Source: Takifugu bimaculatus (lineage: Eukaryota > Chordata > Actinopteri > Tetraodontiformes > Tetraodontidae). Taken from it: DNA of 64,000 bases. Position numbers and translations under genes: made by a program. The stretch spans positions 8,548,929-8,612,928 of the forward strand of contig CP034986.1 in NCBI GenBank assembly GCA_004026145.2, given 5' to 3'. The stretch's first letter is position 1; each line of letters begins with the position of its first letter. The notes below the pieces were generated by a model. It ran no database searches. It was not told the origin of the DNA and was given only the letters and a program-made list of their open reading frames with translations. Below, piece by piece: positions 1 to 11,860 of this stretch.

Positions 1-3000
1 CAGATGCATTTACATAATAGCATCACTTTCTGAGAGCAGAGTGAACCCTGATGATGCTCCAAGTTGAAGACACGGTCATTCGCTCAACGACGCTGGCGCA
101 CAGCATGTGTCTGGGGCGAGAAATCTATTTGATGAGCGGGAGATCATTATGGCGAAACGGTGCGGCGAGTTTGTGGGAGCCTTTATGTAATCAGCAAGGA
201 AGTAAAACAAAGAAGCACAGAGCGGCGCATTGTTCGGCGTGAGCAAACGCAGCCGACAACCAAAGATCAGCTTGAATCAAAACACTCATTAGGCAAAAAC
301 AAAAAAAATGACATGCTGCAAAGGCAGAATTTCAAGCAAAATCACATAAAAAGGTGCCTTCCTGGCTTGGTTCACGGGTTCAGAAAAGCTGTCAGAATCT
401 GTATAAAGCGGGAAAAAATAACGAGCAATCATTCCTATGCGAGCCGCTGTGACGCACACCAACTGACCATGGAAAAAGCAACAGGGCCACATGTGTCCGA
501 ATTGTTTTGGGCTCCTTTGCAATATGCGGCAGGGATACATACGGGGGTTATCCGCAGGGGTCTGGCCCGAGCAGTGATGGTGAACTCCAAAAGAGTCTCA
601 CGGTGTCCTTGGGAGTCCAGCTGGACAGTTACTGAGGGCTTATCACGTATTTCTGTAACACTCTCTCCATGAGAACGTCCCCTCAGAGCAACACAGAAGT
701 GCACAAAAAACGAATGCCATATAGTCAAAGTCTCAACGTTCACTTGAACTGGCCGACGTATGAAAGTTGGACTGGCACAATTCGCAACGTTAGACCTTTA
801 GAAGAGTAGCGTGATCCCCGAGAAAATGCCAGCCCTTGAAATGAGAGAGCCCCGGGAAAAATTGCAAGGTAAGTGTATAATTGCCTGTGGAAACCACGAA
901 ACAGTATCTGTTGCGTTCAATCTTGGAATGGTGCCCCGCTGGAACTAGAGCGAGGCACAACAGCCGATCAAAGCGGGATCATTGTAGATTTTAACTCAAT
1001 CATTGGAGACAAAAACAAAAGTAAAGCTCATCTCTTGCCCATGGCGGGAGAGCGCGTCTCTGCATTACAGAAAATGAAAGGTTGGCATTAAAAGTGTGCT
1101 CTCTATGTTTAACTTCTCTGTAAAAGAGGATAGCAAAAGAAGAATTTCTAGATATAATTCAGAAAGTTCAAGATTCCATCTAAAATTGTGGCAGCAAGAC
1201 CAAAGGGTTGTGAGCTCAGCCTGACATGAAAAATGTGGGCAGGAGTGAAAGAAGCATGTCTGAGCAAAGAGGCTGTCAAACTGTGATACAGCTGTTCAGT
1301 CAGGAGAAATGACCCAAAATTCCAGAAACTGTCAGTGAAGGTGTCACCTTCACCATCTACAATGAAACGTCAGCGTTACGTTAATGCAAAACCCTCCTCT
1401 GCTCACATCTCAGGAAATCCTCTGGAATTCCTGAGGCCTGAATTCTTTTCAGTGTAGATATAAACACGACTAAACTTCAGGCTTTTATTCAGCAGCAACA
1501 AGCCAGAGCTTGACACTACATAACAATAAAATTACCCACGATGCGAGCTGGGTAAGGCTGGTGTGTCTTTGCATCCCTGTCACGCCTGACTCATTCGACA
1601 AGCCCGAGCCTGCCTCCTATTTCAAAACACAAGGCTGAATTTCAATGCTCAAAACGGTGTGAACCAGAGGAAACTGCGGAAAGACATCCAGTTTTCTTCC
1701 GGCTCGTCTTTGTGCCAAAGATGAACCCTCTTTTTTTTCTCTGCGCTTGCAGAGACCATCAGAAAAAGAGGGTTCCTCGGCAACGCTGATGCGAGAAAAT
1801 GTGAGTATGATTTTCAGCCAGGCACCGGCGCTCATTAAGGAGGCCAAACAAACAGGACCACAGCTATGGCCCACACAAAGAACACTCTGTGAGCGCCCTC
1901 GTGCCACAGTTATGGCTGCCAACACAAGTTCAAGGCAACGGAAATGAAAAGTTAAAAAAGGAGCCAAAGAGACGGGGGATGGTTTGAATCGCCAGCACAA
2001 ATGGATGTTCACAGAAATCTTTGTCACAAATATCTTCACTGTTACCGTACATATCCGCTGATAACCACACATTTCTCTGAAAAATAGACCGTTTGAGTCA
2101 AAGAGAATCAATACCAACCTCAAGGTCGTCCAGCGATCGCGCCAGGCTGAGACGCTTTGCAGAACGCCGTTTAGATGCCCGGTTTCCACCCATTCCCCAA
2201 AACCTGGAGCCCTGTCAGAGAGAGGGAGAGACCAACAAATGTCTTCCACAGAGTTTTATGTCAATTGTTTCCCTCTAACGTGGCGTGAAACATTGGGCGG
2301 AAGAGCAAAACCAATCAGGTAATATCACATCATCGTCAGAAAATGCCAAAACAGGAGTGTTTTCCCATCACTTTGATTTAAACAGCCACCACTGTTCTCG
2401 TCACTGGAGAGCATGCCTAATATTTGATGGAAGGTTTAAGAATTGCCCATAATTACCCCTGCATGACATGGGCTCTACCCAGTAATTTGCCTGGTTTCCT
2501 GTGCTAGATTATCATCCCTCTGATGGAACACGAGCTTGGGGGCCCAGTGTTTGCTTAAACGAGTCTGAAAATGTACGCTGCAAATGGATACACTGGGGCG
2601 GACTAACACTGCTTATACAGCTAAAGAAAGAATCGGAAACGGTCCAAGATTTTATTTTAGCCCACCAGTTTCCTCTGAGGTTGACTTCCTGTCTGTGTGG
2701 ATGCACGGGGCCATCTTGTGGACAATGCGAACAATAACAAAGGAAATCTATTTCTCCCTGTGTGTTTCTGACAATGTTGACTTTTGATTTCTAACCAACA
2801 GGTGCCCTCAGTTCACACTCAGCACCGGTTCATGGGTGAAATGGGGGTATTGTGTTTGGGTGCCACTAAATCCCCCCCCACCAGCGTCTGGAAATGCAAC
2901 TCCGTGTGACCATGTAATGTTTCCTGTGTTGAACATGAGTGAAGTCCAGAAACAGCTGCTTTTGTCTTAGTTAGTGTGTGTGCGTGTGTGTGTGTGGGTT

Positions 3001-3275
3001 GCGGGGGAAGGGGGAGGGGTGTGTGTGCTTACAATGGAACGTTTAGGTGTGTTCAAGGTTGTGCCATTAAATGCCTGCATGCAGTTTGAACACGGGAAAA
3101 ACATATAAATCACGGCTTAATCACAACTAGGAAATACGTTATATCTATATGTATGTTGGCACAAACCGCAATTAATGGGGCACTGGGACAATGGTTAATC
3201 ACTTTAAAATAATTCAAAGAATTAAGAAATAGATTTTTTCAAAGCTTTCTTCGTTTACTCAGTGGAAATACTTAC
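1..3275 (-). other. Presumed rgs12 intron; no exon recognised
   Basis: No stretch here resembles the RGS, Ras-binding or GoLoco parts of RGS12 on the minus strand, and the open frames look random. Because a strong splice donor closes the rgs12 exon at 3276, I infer this is the following long intron, with the remaining exons beyond the left edge. A short GT-rich tract lies near 2978-2996. Confidence 0.5.
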
Positions 3276-5044
3276 ATGTTTGAATTCTTTCCTATGTTTG
3301 TCCCTCTGATCCAGAAACTGTCTTGTCCACTCCTCTCTGGGAGGGAGCATCATGGCCTCTCCTGTACTGGTACCTGTCTGAGGGGATTTGGCTCATGGGA
3401 GGAGGCAAGTTGTTGAGTGACACGCTGTGGTTTGGTACCATGCCAGGTTCAGGCTTGCTTCTTTGTCCTTTTTGCCACTTTGGCTTTGAGAACCACCTTT
3501 GGCTACTCCTGAGAGGCTCACTGAAGTAAGTTTGCTTTCTTATCCAAAGGCAGTGGAGGTGGAGGGGGCTTGAACTGGAACTCAAGTCTGGGCGGGGGAC
3601 CTCCGTAAAGGTTTGCAAGAGAATCGGGACCAGGGAGCGACTCGGAAAGGGAGTGCAGGCTGCAGCTATTCCTCGGATTAAGTTTTCGGACATTCTTGGA
3701 GAGGTTTATTCGGATGACGTCTTCACTCGTAGGATAATCCCACGGACAGCTGGGAAGATGAGCTCCGGGGTGGTTCTGGATTGCAGCAGGGAAATCCCTC
3801 TCTGCTCTCTCCTCAGGGGGGGATGCGTTTCCAAATCCACTGTCTCCATTGCTGCTGGAACTACCTTGTTTACCGGTGCTGTCATTTTCCTTTGCATGCT
3901 GCTGAGCCTCAGCATCCAGCTTGGCCCGCAGCCTCTCCACTGCCTCCCCCATTTCACTATACAGGACTGTTACAAAGTGTAGGACATCAGGGGGAGTCTG
4001 GGGGAATTCCAGGCAGCCCAAGGTATCTGGATCAGGAGTGCATTCAAAACCAAAGCGTCCAGCAATGCCTACGTGGTCTTCGTGGTTTCCCAGCTCTGGG
4101 TCGATAAAGAAAACATGGCAAGAGGCCCGAAGAGGACCGTCCTCAGGAAGACGGCCATTTACTATATGTGCTGTAGTGACCAAGCAAAAAAAACGAGGAT
4201 CTTCCGCGCACACGGCCCCCAACACCAGGTTCTCGGCAGGAAAGGCTGCTAAAACAGCTCCTGCGTCATCACATAGTCGAACGCAGTCATACATAATCTT
4301 CATCATCACCAATGTATGGGTAGTCTGCTCAGTTCCCAGCTGCCGTATTCTCTCCAGAATGGCTTTCGAGCAGTCATCCTCTGAGCCGGAAGTGTTTAAA
4401 ATGAGCTCTGTGGAGCTCAGATAGCCAACTACCAAGGTGATATTTAGCATAGTCCAGTCTGGAGTTCCTTCCTCTCCTTCTGTAAACACATTGTCTGCAT
4501 CTCCAACTCGCCGGGTTTCCTCTTTTGGCTTTTCTAAAAAAGGGTTCCAGTGCTGAGACCACTGCGATATATCGGGCTCCGACACTGGCCTCGGTTTAAG
4601 GGAAACAGCGTGACTTAAGTTGAAGGAAGAATTGTTTGAGTTGTCCGAAATTGTACGGAGAATTCCTGTCTTTTGGTAAACCTCATTTGTCTGTGCAATC
4701 CCAAATTTGGCATCATTAAGGATAGGGTTCTTCATTTTCCGCCCTTCCGTATGCACCACTATCCGTAAAGGCCCTTTGCAGCTGCCAATCAACTGCACCA
4801 CGGTCTCGTGCAAGGCCACCGACACATCTGTTCCATTAATGGCCATGATTTGATCCCCCTGTTTGAGACCCACTACATCGGCCGGGCTCCCCTCTTGGAT
4901 GCCGCTTAGAAGACACGGCCTCTGTCCCGAAATAGTGAAACCGTATCCAGCCCGGCCACGGATGATCTCAACGCTCCGCAACTCCCCATCGCCCCCTAAA
5001 TCCAGTCTCCTCCTCGCACCCTCAGGCTGTCCCTGTATCCTCAT
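3276..5044 (-). CDS. rgs12: rgs12 large PDZ/PTB exon (regulator of G-protein signalling 12), partial, frame broken twice
   Basis: RGS12 is a multidomain scaffold that accelerates GTP hydrolysis by Gi-type alpha subunits and binds receptors and channels through its PDZ and PTB domains. From the ATG at 5044 (the frame is open a little further upstream, but without an ATG) the protein has a PDZ domain at about residues 22-99 (GYGFTISG loop) and a PTB domain at about 198-370. A Ser-rich linker and a run of prolines ending PPLPLDKK follow. The frame then stops at 3518, but the next frame continues with SSQRWF and LPPPMSQIPSDRY, which resembles the human segment LPPPMSKIPADRY. A second shift near 3340 leads to APPREEWTRQF and then a strong donor (CAT|GTAAGT) at 3276. 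Both shifts are +1, each cured by dropping one base from an A or C run. RGS and GoLoco exons are not in the window. Sequence error is likelier than decay, but a decaying duplicate is possible. Confidence 0.85.
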
Positions 5045-5445
5045 CTTTGTCGTAGGTTTCTGCGAGAACCAGCGTGGGAAGTCAAACACATGTAGGTCGC
5101 CAACACTATTGTGTTGTTGTCATCCTATGGACACAATTGAAACAACGCATGAATAAACTCAAATCATGTTTATAACACAGTGGAAAATGTGTGGTTTTAC
5201 TTTTTGCAGGATCTTTGTCAACTGGCTTTATACCCAGGGAAAATTTAAAAAAGACTACATTAAAAAACAAATTTATGATATAATATTCGCCAAAAACCTC
5301 AACTGCAAAGGCAATTTCTCAGGATGAATGCAAAATGCTAAGCAACACATGTTAATCAGTCAGATAGATCTCCTTTTAATCTTGTTTTTAAAATATTAAA
5401 GCGGTGCCATCAATCTTGTTTAGCAATTATCTGTCACAGATTAAA

Positions 5446-5471
5446 ACACACACACACACACACACACACAC
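5446..5471. repeat. (CA)n microsatellite
   Basis: About 13 uninterrupted CA units followed by CGCGCG, upstream of the rgs12 coding exon. Confidence 0.95.
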
Positions 5472-5499
5472 GCGCGGAGCTTTCATTCACGCACTCTCC

Positions 5500-6090
5500 C
5501 AAAACAGCACCAGCTGGCTCGCCAAGTCAACGACATAAATGACAACCAGACTCACTTTAGACTCGCTAAATCAATTTAGAAGTCAAAATTACTTCTTTAG
5601 CCACATAAGTTAACCATTTAATCGACACCGGAACCGCTATTAGCTTATTTTGTTTTGCTTGCTACGTACCAGAATTTAAATCGACAAAAGTCAAACTAAA
5701 GTCCGCGCGGCAAAAACAAAAAAAAACTTTTGAAAAGTACCTTTTGCGGGAGTTGCGAACGTTTTTCCCTCGGGGTGTTTGTACTCTCTGGACAGAAATT
5801 AAACGTCTACATTTTACAGGAAACGTAAAATTGTCCGATAAATAATTCAAAACAACATTTGCCTGCCGTGATTCTGCGGTCCACGGTGCACGAGAGCAGG
5901 AAGGACCACCCACCATTCACTCACGGCTCGCGACCACAAAGCGTCTTTCATTGTAACCATGACATCCTAACGTCCCTGAGTCATGTGACCAGCCGCCCTG
6001 GCCAATGAGCGATGCTCTCACTGGTTCAATATTCAAACGACCGGAGCGACGCTATTGGCTGCTCGCGACTCGCGAGCGATCAAAAGGCAG
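5500..6090 (-). promoter_or_regulatory. Candidate rgs12 promoter / 5' untranslated region
   Basis: This stretch is richer in CpG than its surroundings and lies upstream of the minus-strand rgs12 coding exon. An acceptor-like site (GTCCATAG) about 80 bases upstream of the rgs12 ATG suggests a noncoding first exon here. The assignment rests on position and composition only. Confidence 0.35.
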
Positions 6091-7645
6091 TAAGATTTGT
6101 TTTTGTGACGCAAAGTAAAACTCCATTATTATCCCCTCCATTATTTCTTTTAAATAACGAACTATGAATAAACTACTATTTTCAGATTTAAACCAGGTCT
6201 AATTCTTTATAATCACAGCAATGGTCAAAAATGTAAAATCACCGACCCACCTTTCGTAGTGATGCATTCTTGATTCGGTTATACAATACAAAGGAAGAAT
6301 AACCTTCCCGTCACTTAAATATTACCCAAAGTTTTATACCATATAGGTGCCTTGTTGTCGCTTCCTTGCTTCAAGCAGCATCAAACACATGCTCACTGCT
6401 CTGTAAATAGACCGTAGACGGAGTTGCATGGTCAAAGGGCTCCAACGGCTGCACGGTCACATGGCTTTTCCAATCCCAGGCTGGTGTATTGTATTGATAT
6501 ATGTTTTACTGACATAATAATGGAGATGCACACAACAGATGTCCTTGAGCTGAAGTGCCATGACTAACTCAATCCCCAGTTTCTCCAAATCCTCTTAAAC
6601 AGAGTTAAAAAGACATACGATGCCAGCTCTGTGCCTCAGGAGTGTTTGTGAAACAGAGACGTTGCTGCAGACTGTGTTGTTTTATTCAACAGAAATGCAT
6701 TTGTTACATATGCTATTGACATTCCTAAAAGAGCAGTGCCACCAAGGAGAAAACCTTATTTCCTTTGTCTCTCGTTATTTTAAATTAAAGTGCAGACAGA
6801 TGCCCGTTGGAAGTTGCTGGATATGAATGGAAGAATAGACCTATTTGCATTTATTGCAACTAAATGAGATTATTATTGATGGAACATTGGAGATAAAATC
6901 TGTGTTTTGCCATTTCCTACAACAAAGCTATGAATAAGTCACATCTCACCTCCTGCTTCTCGATGCTACATATGTAACTGTGTTGACACATTCAAGAGCG
7001 AAACCACTCCTTAGGTTGATGTTTTATGCAACAAGGTTATGGCTGAATGTCAAAGAAACAGACGTGACCCGTTTAATTCTGCCTTAGAACTTCAGCCAAA
7101 CATCATGTTTCCTATCATGTTTGTTTTCATTGGTGATCCACCTGAAACTCTCAAAATGTAGACCTCCGTTCCTAATTAGCACCTTAAAGTCTATTCTTAA
7201 ATTGCGTTTCCTGATTTCCTAATGAACACAGTTGTTTCGCAGAATTCTGAGAGAAAAGGTGATTTTATAAAGGGTCAATTTTGACTTTCAAGTTAGAACT
7301 AAGACAAAAAGACATTTTCATTTTAAAAATGAGCCTTTCTCATTCATTTTAGATGGACATATCACACGTGGCCCTGCTCCTCTTCTATACACCCAATGAA
7401 AGAACACCAACATTTGTCTTTTTTCATCAATAATACCATCTGGTAAAGACTTTCCAGCTGATAAAAGAAATAGCAACAGTATTTTTCTACTTCTCTACAG
7501 CTACATTTTGATATCTGCAACGCGATTAACAATAATTCAAATTAAACTAAAATCCATAAAATACTCTCATGTTTTTTTAACAAGGTCAAATTTGTGGCAA
7601 GACCACAGTTTTTCCAAGCCTAGAGGGCTGATACTGGCTGATACT
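6091..7645. other. AT-rich spacer between rgs12 and msantd1
   Basis: No coding similarity or RNA gene is visible. It would hold the msantd1 3' untranslated region at its right end. Confidence 0.5.
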
Positions 7646-8997
7646 TCATGGCTTCCCTGAGTCTTTGACCCCGCTCTGACCCCACGGTGCTGCAGGGGAG
7701 GCCGGAAGCTGGATCATCTTCTCCAGGAGGTTCATCATGCGCTCCTGGAGCTGCAGACACTGGAGCTGCAGGAGGCTCTGCTGCTTCAGGGCCCGATGGA
7801 CTTCCCTGCAGGTCTCCTCTATGGCCCGACTGGACCTCTTCTGCTGCTGCAGCATAGCCTGCATCAGCCGCAGCTTCTTCTTCTTCATGGACAGTTGTTT
7901 ACTGGCTTGTCTTCGCCTGGCCGACGTAGGATGAGAGCTGGGGGGGGGCACAAAGTGAAGTACAAGGTATTAAAACTGTGATTATAATCCAAGTACTGAG
8001 ATTAAATATAAAGGAAAGGAACAAAGGTTGGTAACTGGTGCTTAGTATTGGTAACCTTATTGATATGTGACCCCCTGGGAAAACACTGGGGGAACTTAAA
8101 ATCTTAGCTGAAAATAAACATGAAAAGTTCATCTTTGATAAAGTCCATTCAGCCAAAAAAGCAACCAGATGAGAATTGCAATAATTTGTGGGTCCCGCTT
8201 GTAAATTAATCTGAAAACATTTTTTTGATTTTGATTTTGTTCGGTAATCAAAGATTGGTGACCATAATTCAAAATGGCCGCCACGACTAACCCCCCTTCA
8301 GAGAACTGTGGGCCCCTCGTGAGCAGCTCTGTCAAAGACAACGCGGCCTCTCGTAACGTGTTACCTGGAGCCCTGCGTGTGTTCGCTGTCTGAGCTCAGC
8401 GAGTCAAATTCTTGTTTGATCTCCATCTCATCCGAGGAGCCCGTGTACTCGGGCAGGAACCCCACCATCCCCTCCTCGGTCACCAGGGTGTCGGTGGACT
8501 GGGACGAGGTGGAGGGTCCGGCCCCGGAGGCCTGGAATTCCAACGAGGTCACCCGGCCGTTCTCCAGAGGCTTGGACAGGATCTTCTCGATGGCCTTGTA
8601 ATAAGGCCAGTCTGGGATCTCTCCGCTCTTCCCAACCGTGGCTTTAAGTCTCCTGTTGGAACAAAACTAGTTAGTTTTATAAAAGCAAAAACGGCCCCGC
8701 AGCTGGAGTCCGAAGTCGCAGCTGAAACATTTGCCGCACTTGCCTGTACTGGAAAGACATGTTGGTGATTTTCATCTTGATCTCCTCTTTGAAGCGCTGC
8801 TCTCCAGTCAGGTGGAAAAACCTCTGGGACATCTTCTCGTAAACCTTGGCGTTCCTCTTGCTCAGTTTCAGCTCGTTGTGGTATTCCTCCCACACGTACA
8901 GCAGGGCCTTCATCTCGCTGTCTGTCCAGTTCGGGGCCCGCCTGTGCTTCTCGCTGTGGCCTGGCATCAGGTAGCTGAAACTGTCATCTGCGGCCAT
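7646..8997 (-). CDS. msantd1: msantd1, Myb/SANT-like DNA-binding domain protein 1 (3 exons)
   Basis: Coding exons are 8744-8997, 8365-8652 and 7646-7937. They splice in frame to about 277 aa, close to the human length as I recall it. The N-terminal Myb/SANT-like trihelix carries HRRAPNWTDSEMKALL and later KITNMSFQYR; such domains bind DNA in the nucleus, though this protein's targets are not known to me. The middle exon is acidic and Ser-rich. The last exon is a basic/coiled-coil segment with AIEETCREVHRALKQQ and LQERMMNLLEKM, matching the recalled human C-terminus. Intron 1 begins with GC rather than GT (CAG|GCAAGT); the nearby GT would give a stop. The gene lies head-to-tail upstream of rgs12, as in human 4p16.3. 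No frame breaks. Confidence 0.93.
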
Positions 8998-9002
8998 TTT
9001 TG

Positions 9003-9552
9003 AAACCGCTCTGTTGGCCCGTGCAGGCTGCCTTTGCAGAGTGGTTTGAAAGGGTTAATTTGAAAGCCTTTTTACTGTTCCAACACGTGTGGTGACAAAC
9101 ACACACAGCCTGGACTCTGCCCTTCCCCCCTTGAGCCAATCTGAAAGAGGACTCAAAATGGGGCCTAAGGCAGGAGAGGAAACCGGTTAAAAGCTTTTAG
9201 TGGCGTGTGATGTCACTGTGACATCAAGTTGCCTTGGCAACAGTGAGGGAGGCCCTTCATTTTCCCTCCCCCTGATCCGACCACTCCCATCTGCTCCCCT
9301 TTCCGCGCCATGTTGCAGCACAGGCAGCACAAAAAGCTTTTAGCTGAAAGGCGGCGGAGTGAGTGAACGCGGACAGCAAGCGGCTTTGAAACACGAGCTT
9401 ATTTCTAAATGGGTGGGGGTGAGAAAAGAAAAAGAGAGCAGAGACCACCGGTATGTGTTTCCCAGGCAACCAAGCACCGAAGTTGGCAGACAGCCGAGCC
9501 GCTGCTCCGTTTAAAAGCTTTTAATAATAGACCAGATGAAGAGAAGGATGAG

Positions 9553-9600
<48 letters not shown>

Positions 9601-11860
9601 AGGGGGGACCGTGAGTCTGCAGTTTGGACCTGAAAGCAGAGCAAAAGCCTCTTTTTGTGTGGTATTTGCTGACATTGGAAAGAAAAAGGCAACTGATGAT
9701 GATAATAAGAACCCCTGTGATGCAGCAAAAAAAACCTCCTTTCCCAACTGTGGGCTGTGGATAAGAGACCCCCCACCCAGGAAGGATTTCTCCAACAAGT
9801 TGATGACCCCCTCCCCCTCGTAATACGGGATCACCCCCCCCATTTTAAGCATGCTAATCTGCTATATTACGCCCCCTCCTCCTCCTCTACCCCCTCGCAT
9901 CTCCTGCAGCAGACGTTGACACAGGAAACTCTTCGTCCTGCATCAGCCCAAGTCACATTCATCTTTCTGAAAATGCCACCGGTTGTTGTTGGCCCCCTCA
10001 CGCCATCGACCCCCATCTGCTGACCTGAGCGCCACGCGTCAACTCCAGCGAATCCAGCACATCTACGGCTCAAGGCCAAACTCGACGCTCCCGCTATCGC
10101 AGGAAGGCAGAAACAAATGAAAGTTGATGTGAAAGGCAGTTTTGTCCTCTTCACTGTCCAATTAAAACAAAACTGGCAAACGAGATGGAGAATAAGTGTT
10201 GGTTTCTTTCTTCCCATTAGTCCAACCTTTTATAACCGGGTTCCCAGAATGAATCCTGAAGCTGGGGTCCATTATAATTATGCTTGATTATCCACACACA
10301 CCTTTTCATTCATTAAATTAGAAGTAATCCAGACTATTAATCCAAGGGCCAGACTAATCTACAGATAAACTGGTCATACGGCCCTCAAGCCTAGAAGTCA
10401 TTAAATCGGGTTATCTGCAAAAAGGAACCACTGTTAAACACACACGCATGGAAATATCAACGGCTGCCACAGAATAAAGGCATGAAGTCCACTTTCTCTC
10501 CTTTAACCTTAGAAAAAATGTTTAATGCAAATTTGTGCACATAAACACACATACAGTACACTTCATACATGAAATATCAGTACCACTTTTTTTTAAATGT
10601 CAGCCTACATTAGTATCAGCACGCACGGCTGCCCGTCAGGTGTTAAAGCGGTCCGCGGCGGACCCAATCACAATCAGCTGGTTTCAAAACTAGAGTCTTC
10701 TGCAGCTGCTCATGACAAAAATAAAAGTAACATAAACACGAGGGAAAGAAAATGAAGTAGTGTGATTAGCATTTGAGGCTGGTGTGTGCGAGACCACAAA
10801 AATGGGAGACGCGAGCCGTCCTCTGCATTTTTGAGACCGAGCAGAAAGAACTGTGCAAGTCGGAGCTCAGGGAGGGTTGACCTAAGCCTTTCATGAGGGG
10901 GGGGGGGGACTCGACTCCCCCTAGCGTAGGAGGGTGGTGGCTGCGGGGAGGTTATCTTATCCTTCATCAGTCTTTAACATCGATGCAGATACAAGAAGAC
11001 AGAAGCTATTAAATTGCACCCATGCTCTGATAGCAGGACAATTAAGGAATGTCTGTTTGTCAATAACAAATAGAAAATACTGTAAATGTGTTTTTTTTTT
11101 TTAAAAGGAAAAAAAAAGCTGGGTAAACATAAAAAAGTGTCAGGCAAACTCTGGTAGACTACTGTCGACCTCAGCCTACACTTCAGTTTGTCATGCCACA
11201 CCAATGCGTAGAAAGACACTGTACAAAACAAAATGCAGAATAAAATTATAGATATAAAAAAATGACTGAATGGAAAGAATAACATAAGATATCAAGTACT
11301 GATATTATACAACAATTCATTTTCATTAAGGAAAAAACTAACTAAAAATGGATGTAGTTCTGTAAAAGTACCACTAGAGGTCAGCAAATAGTCATGCTCA
11401 GATATCCAGTTATACAGTTGAAATATTTATCAGTTTCTTCTGCCTTTGAACTACAAATATTGACCTCACTTCCATCTTCCTTTTCCACCCTCTTCTTTCC
11501 ACATAGCAGCAGTAGCAGTGCTAAGCTAAAATCATGTAGTTACATTCATGATATGAATCCTCACAGTATACAGTAAATGTTCCGTTTAATCTAACGCTGA
11601 AATGTTTGTGCACAGTGCTCCTGCATCTCGCTGGACCAGATGGAAACCACGATTTCCCGTCCGCACCAACTCATGCAGCCGTCAAAGAAACATCACTGCC
11701 CAAACCTTCTCTGTAACCTTCCCGTCAAGAGTTTACTGAAGTTGTTCGTGTGATAAGTCGTCTCCTGGCTCTTTTTAGATTTGGAGACACTGTCCAGCTG
11801 CGGTTGCCGCTGCAGGTTTGCACGTCTGGAGACTCTGGCATCGTTTGACACATTCTGGAT
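9003..11860. other. Intergenic spacer between msantd1 and dtx4
   Basis: No gene was recognised. The left end would include the msantd1 promoter and the right end the dtx4 3' untranslated region. It contains one long GT microsatellite. An AT-rich block with several ATTA motifs (about 10260-10420) could be regulatory, but nothing proves it. Confidence 0.5.
9554..9598. repeat. (GT)n microsatellite
   Basis: About 22 perfect GT units, upstream of msantd1. The open frames across it encode only Cys-Val or Thr-His repeats and are not genes. Confidence 0.97.

Noticed and set aside
160..672. 170-codon plus-strand open frame
   Set aside because: Composition looks random, with no domain and a competing minus-strand frame over the same bases.
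1617..2249. 210-codon minus-strand open frame in the presumed rgs12 intron
   Set aside because: No recognisable motif, no similarity to RGS12 and no clear splice sites; treated as chance.
5042..5089. Upstream GTG as rgs12 start
   Set aside because: GTG is not expected as a vertebrate start; the in-frame ATG at 5044 gives an N-terminus of family-like length before the PDZ domain.
9409..9852. Overlapping open frames on both strands across the GT repeat
   Set aside because: They exist only because the dinucleotide repeat lacks stops; the products are Cys-Val or Thr-His runs.
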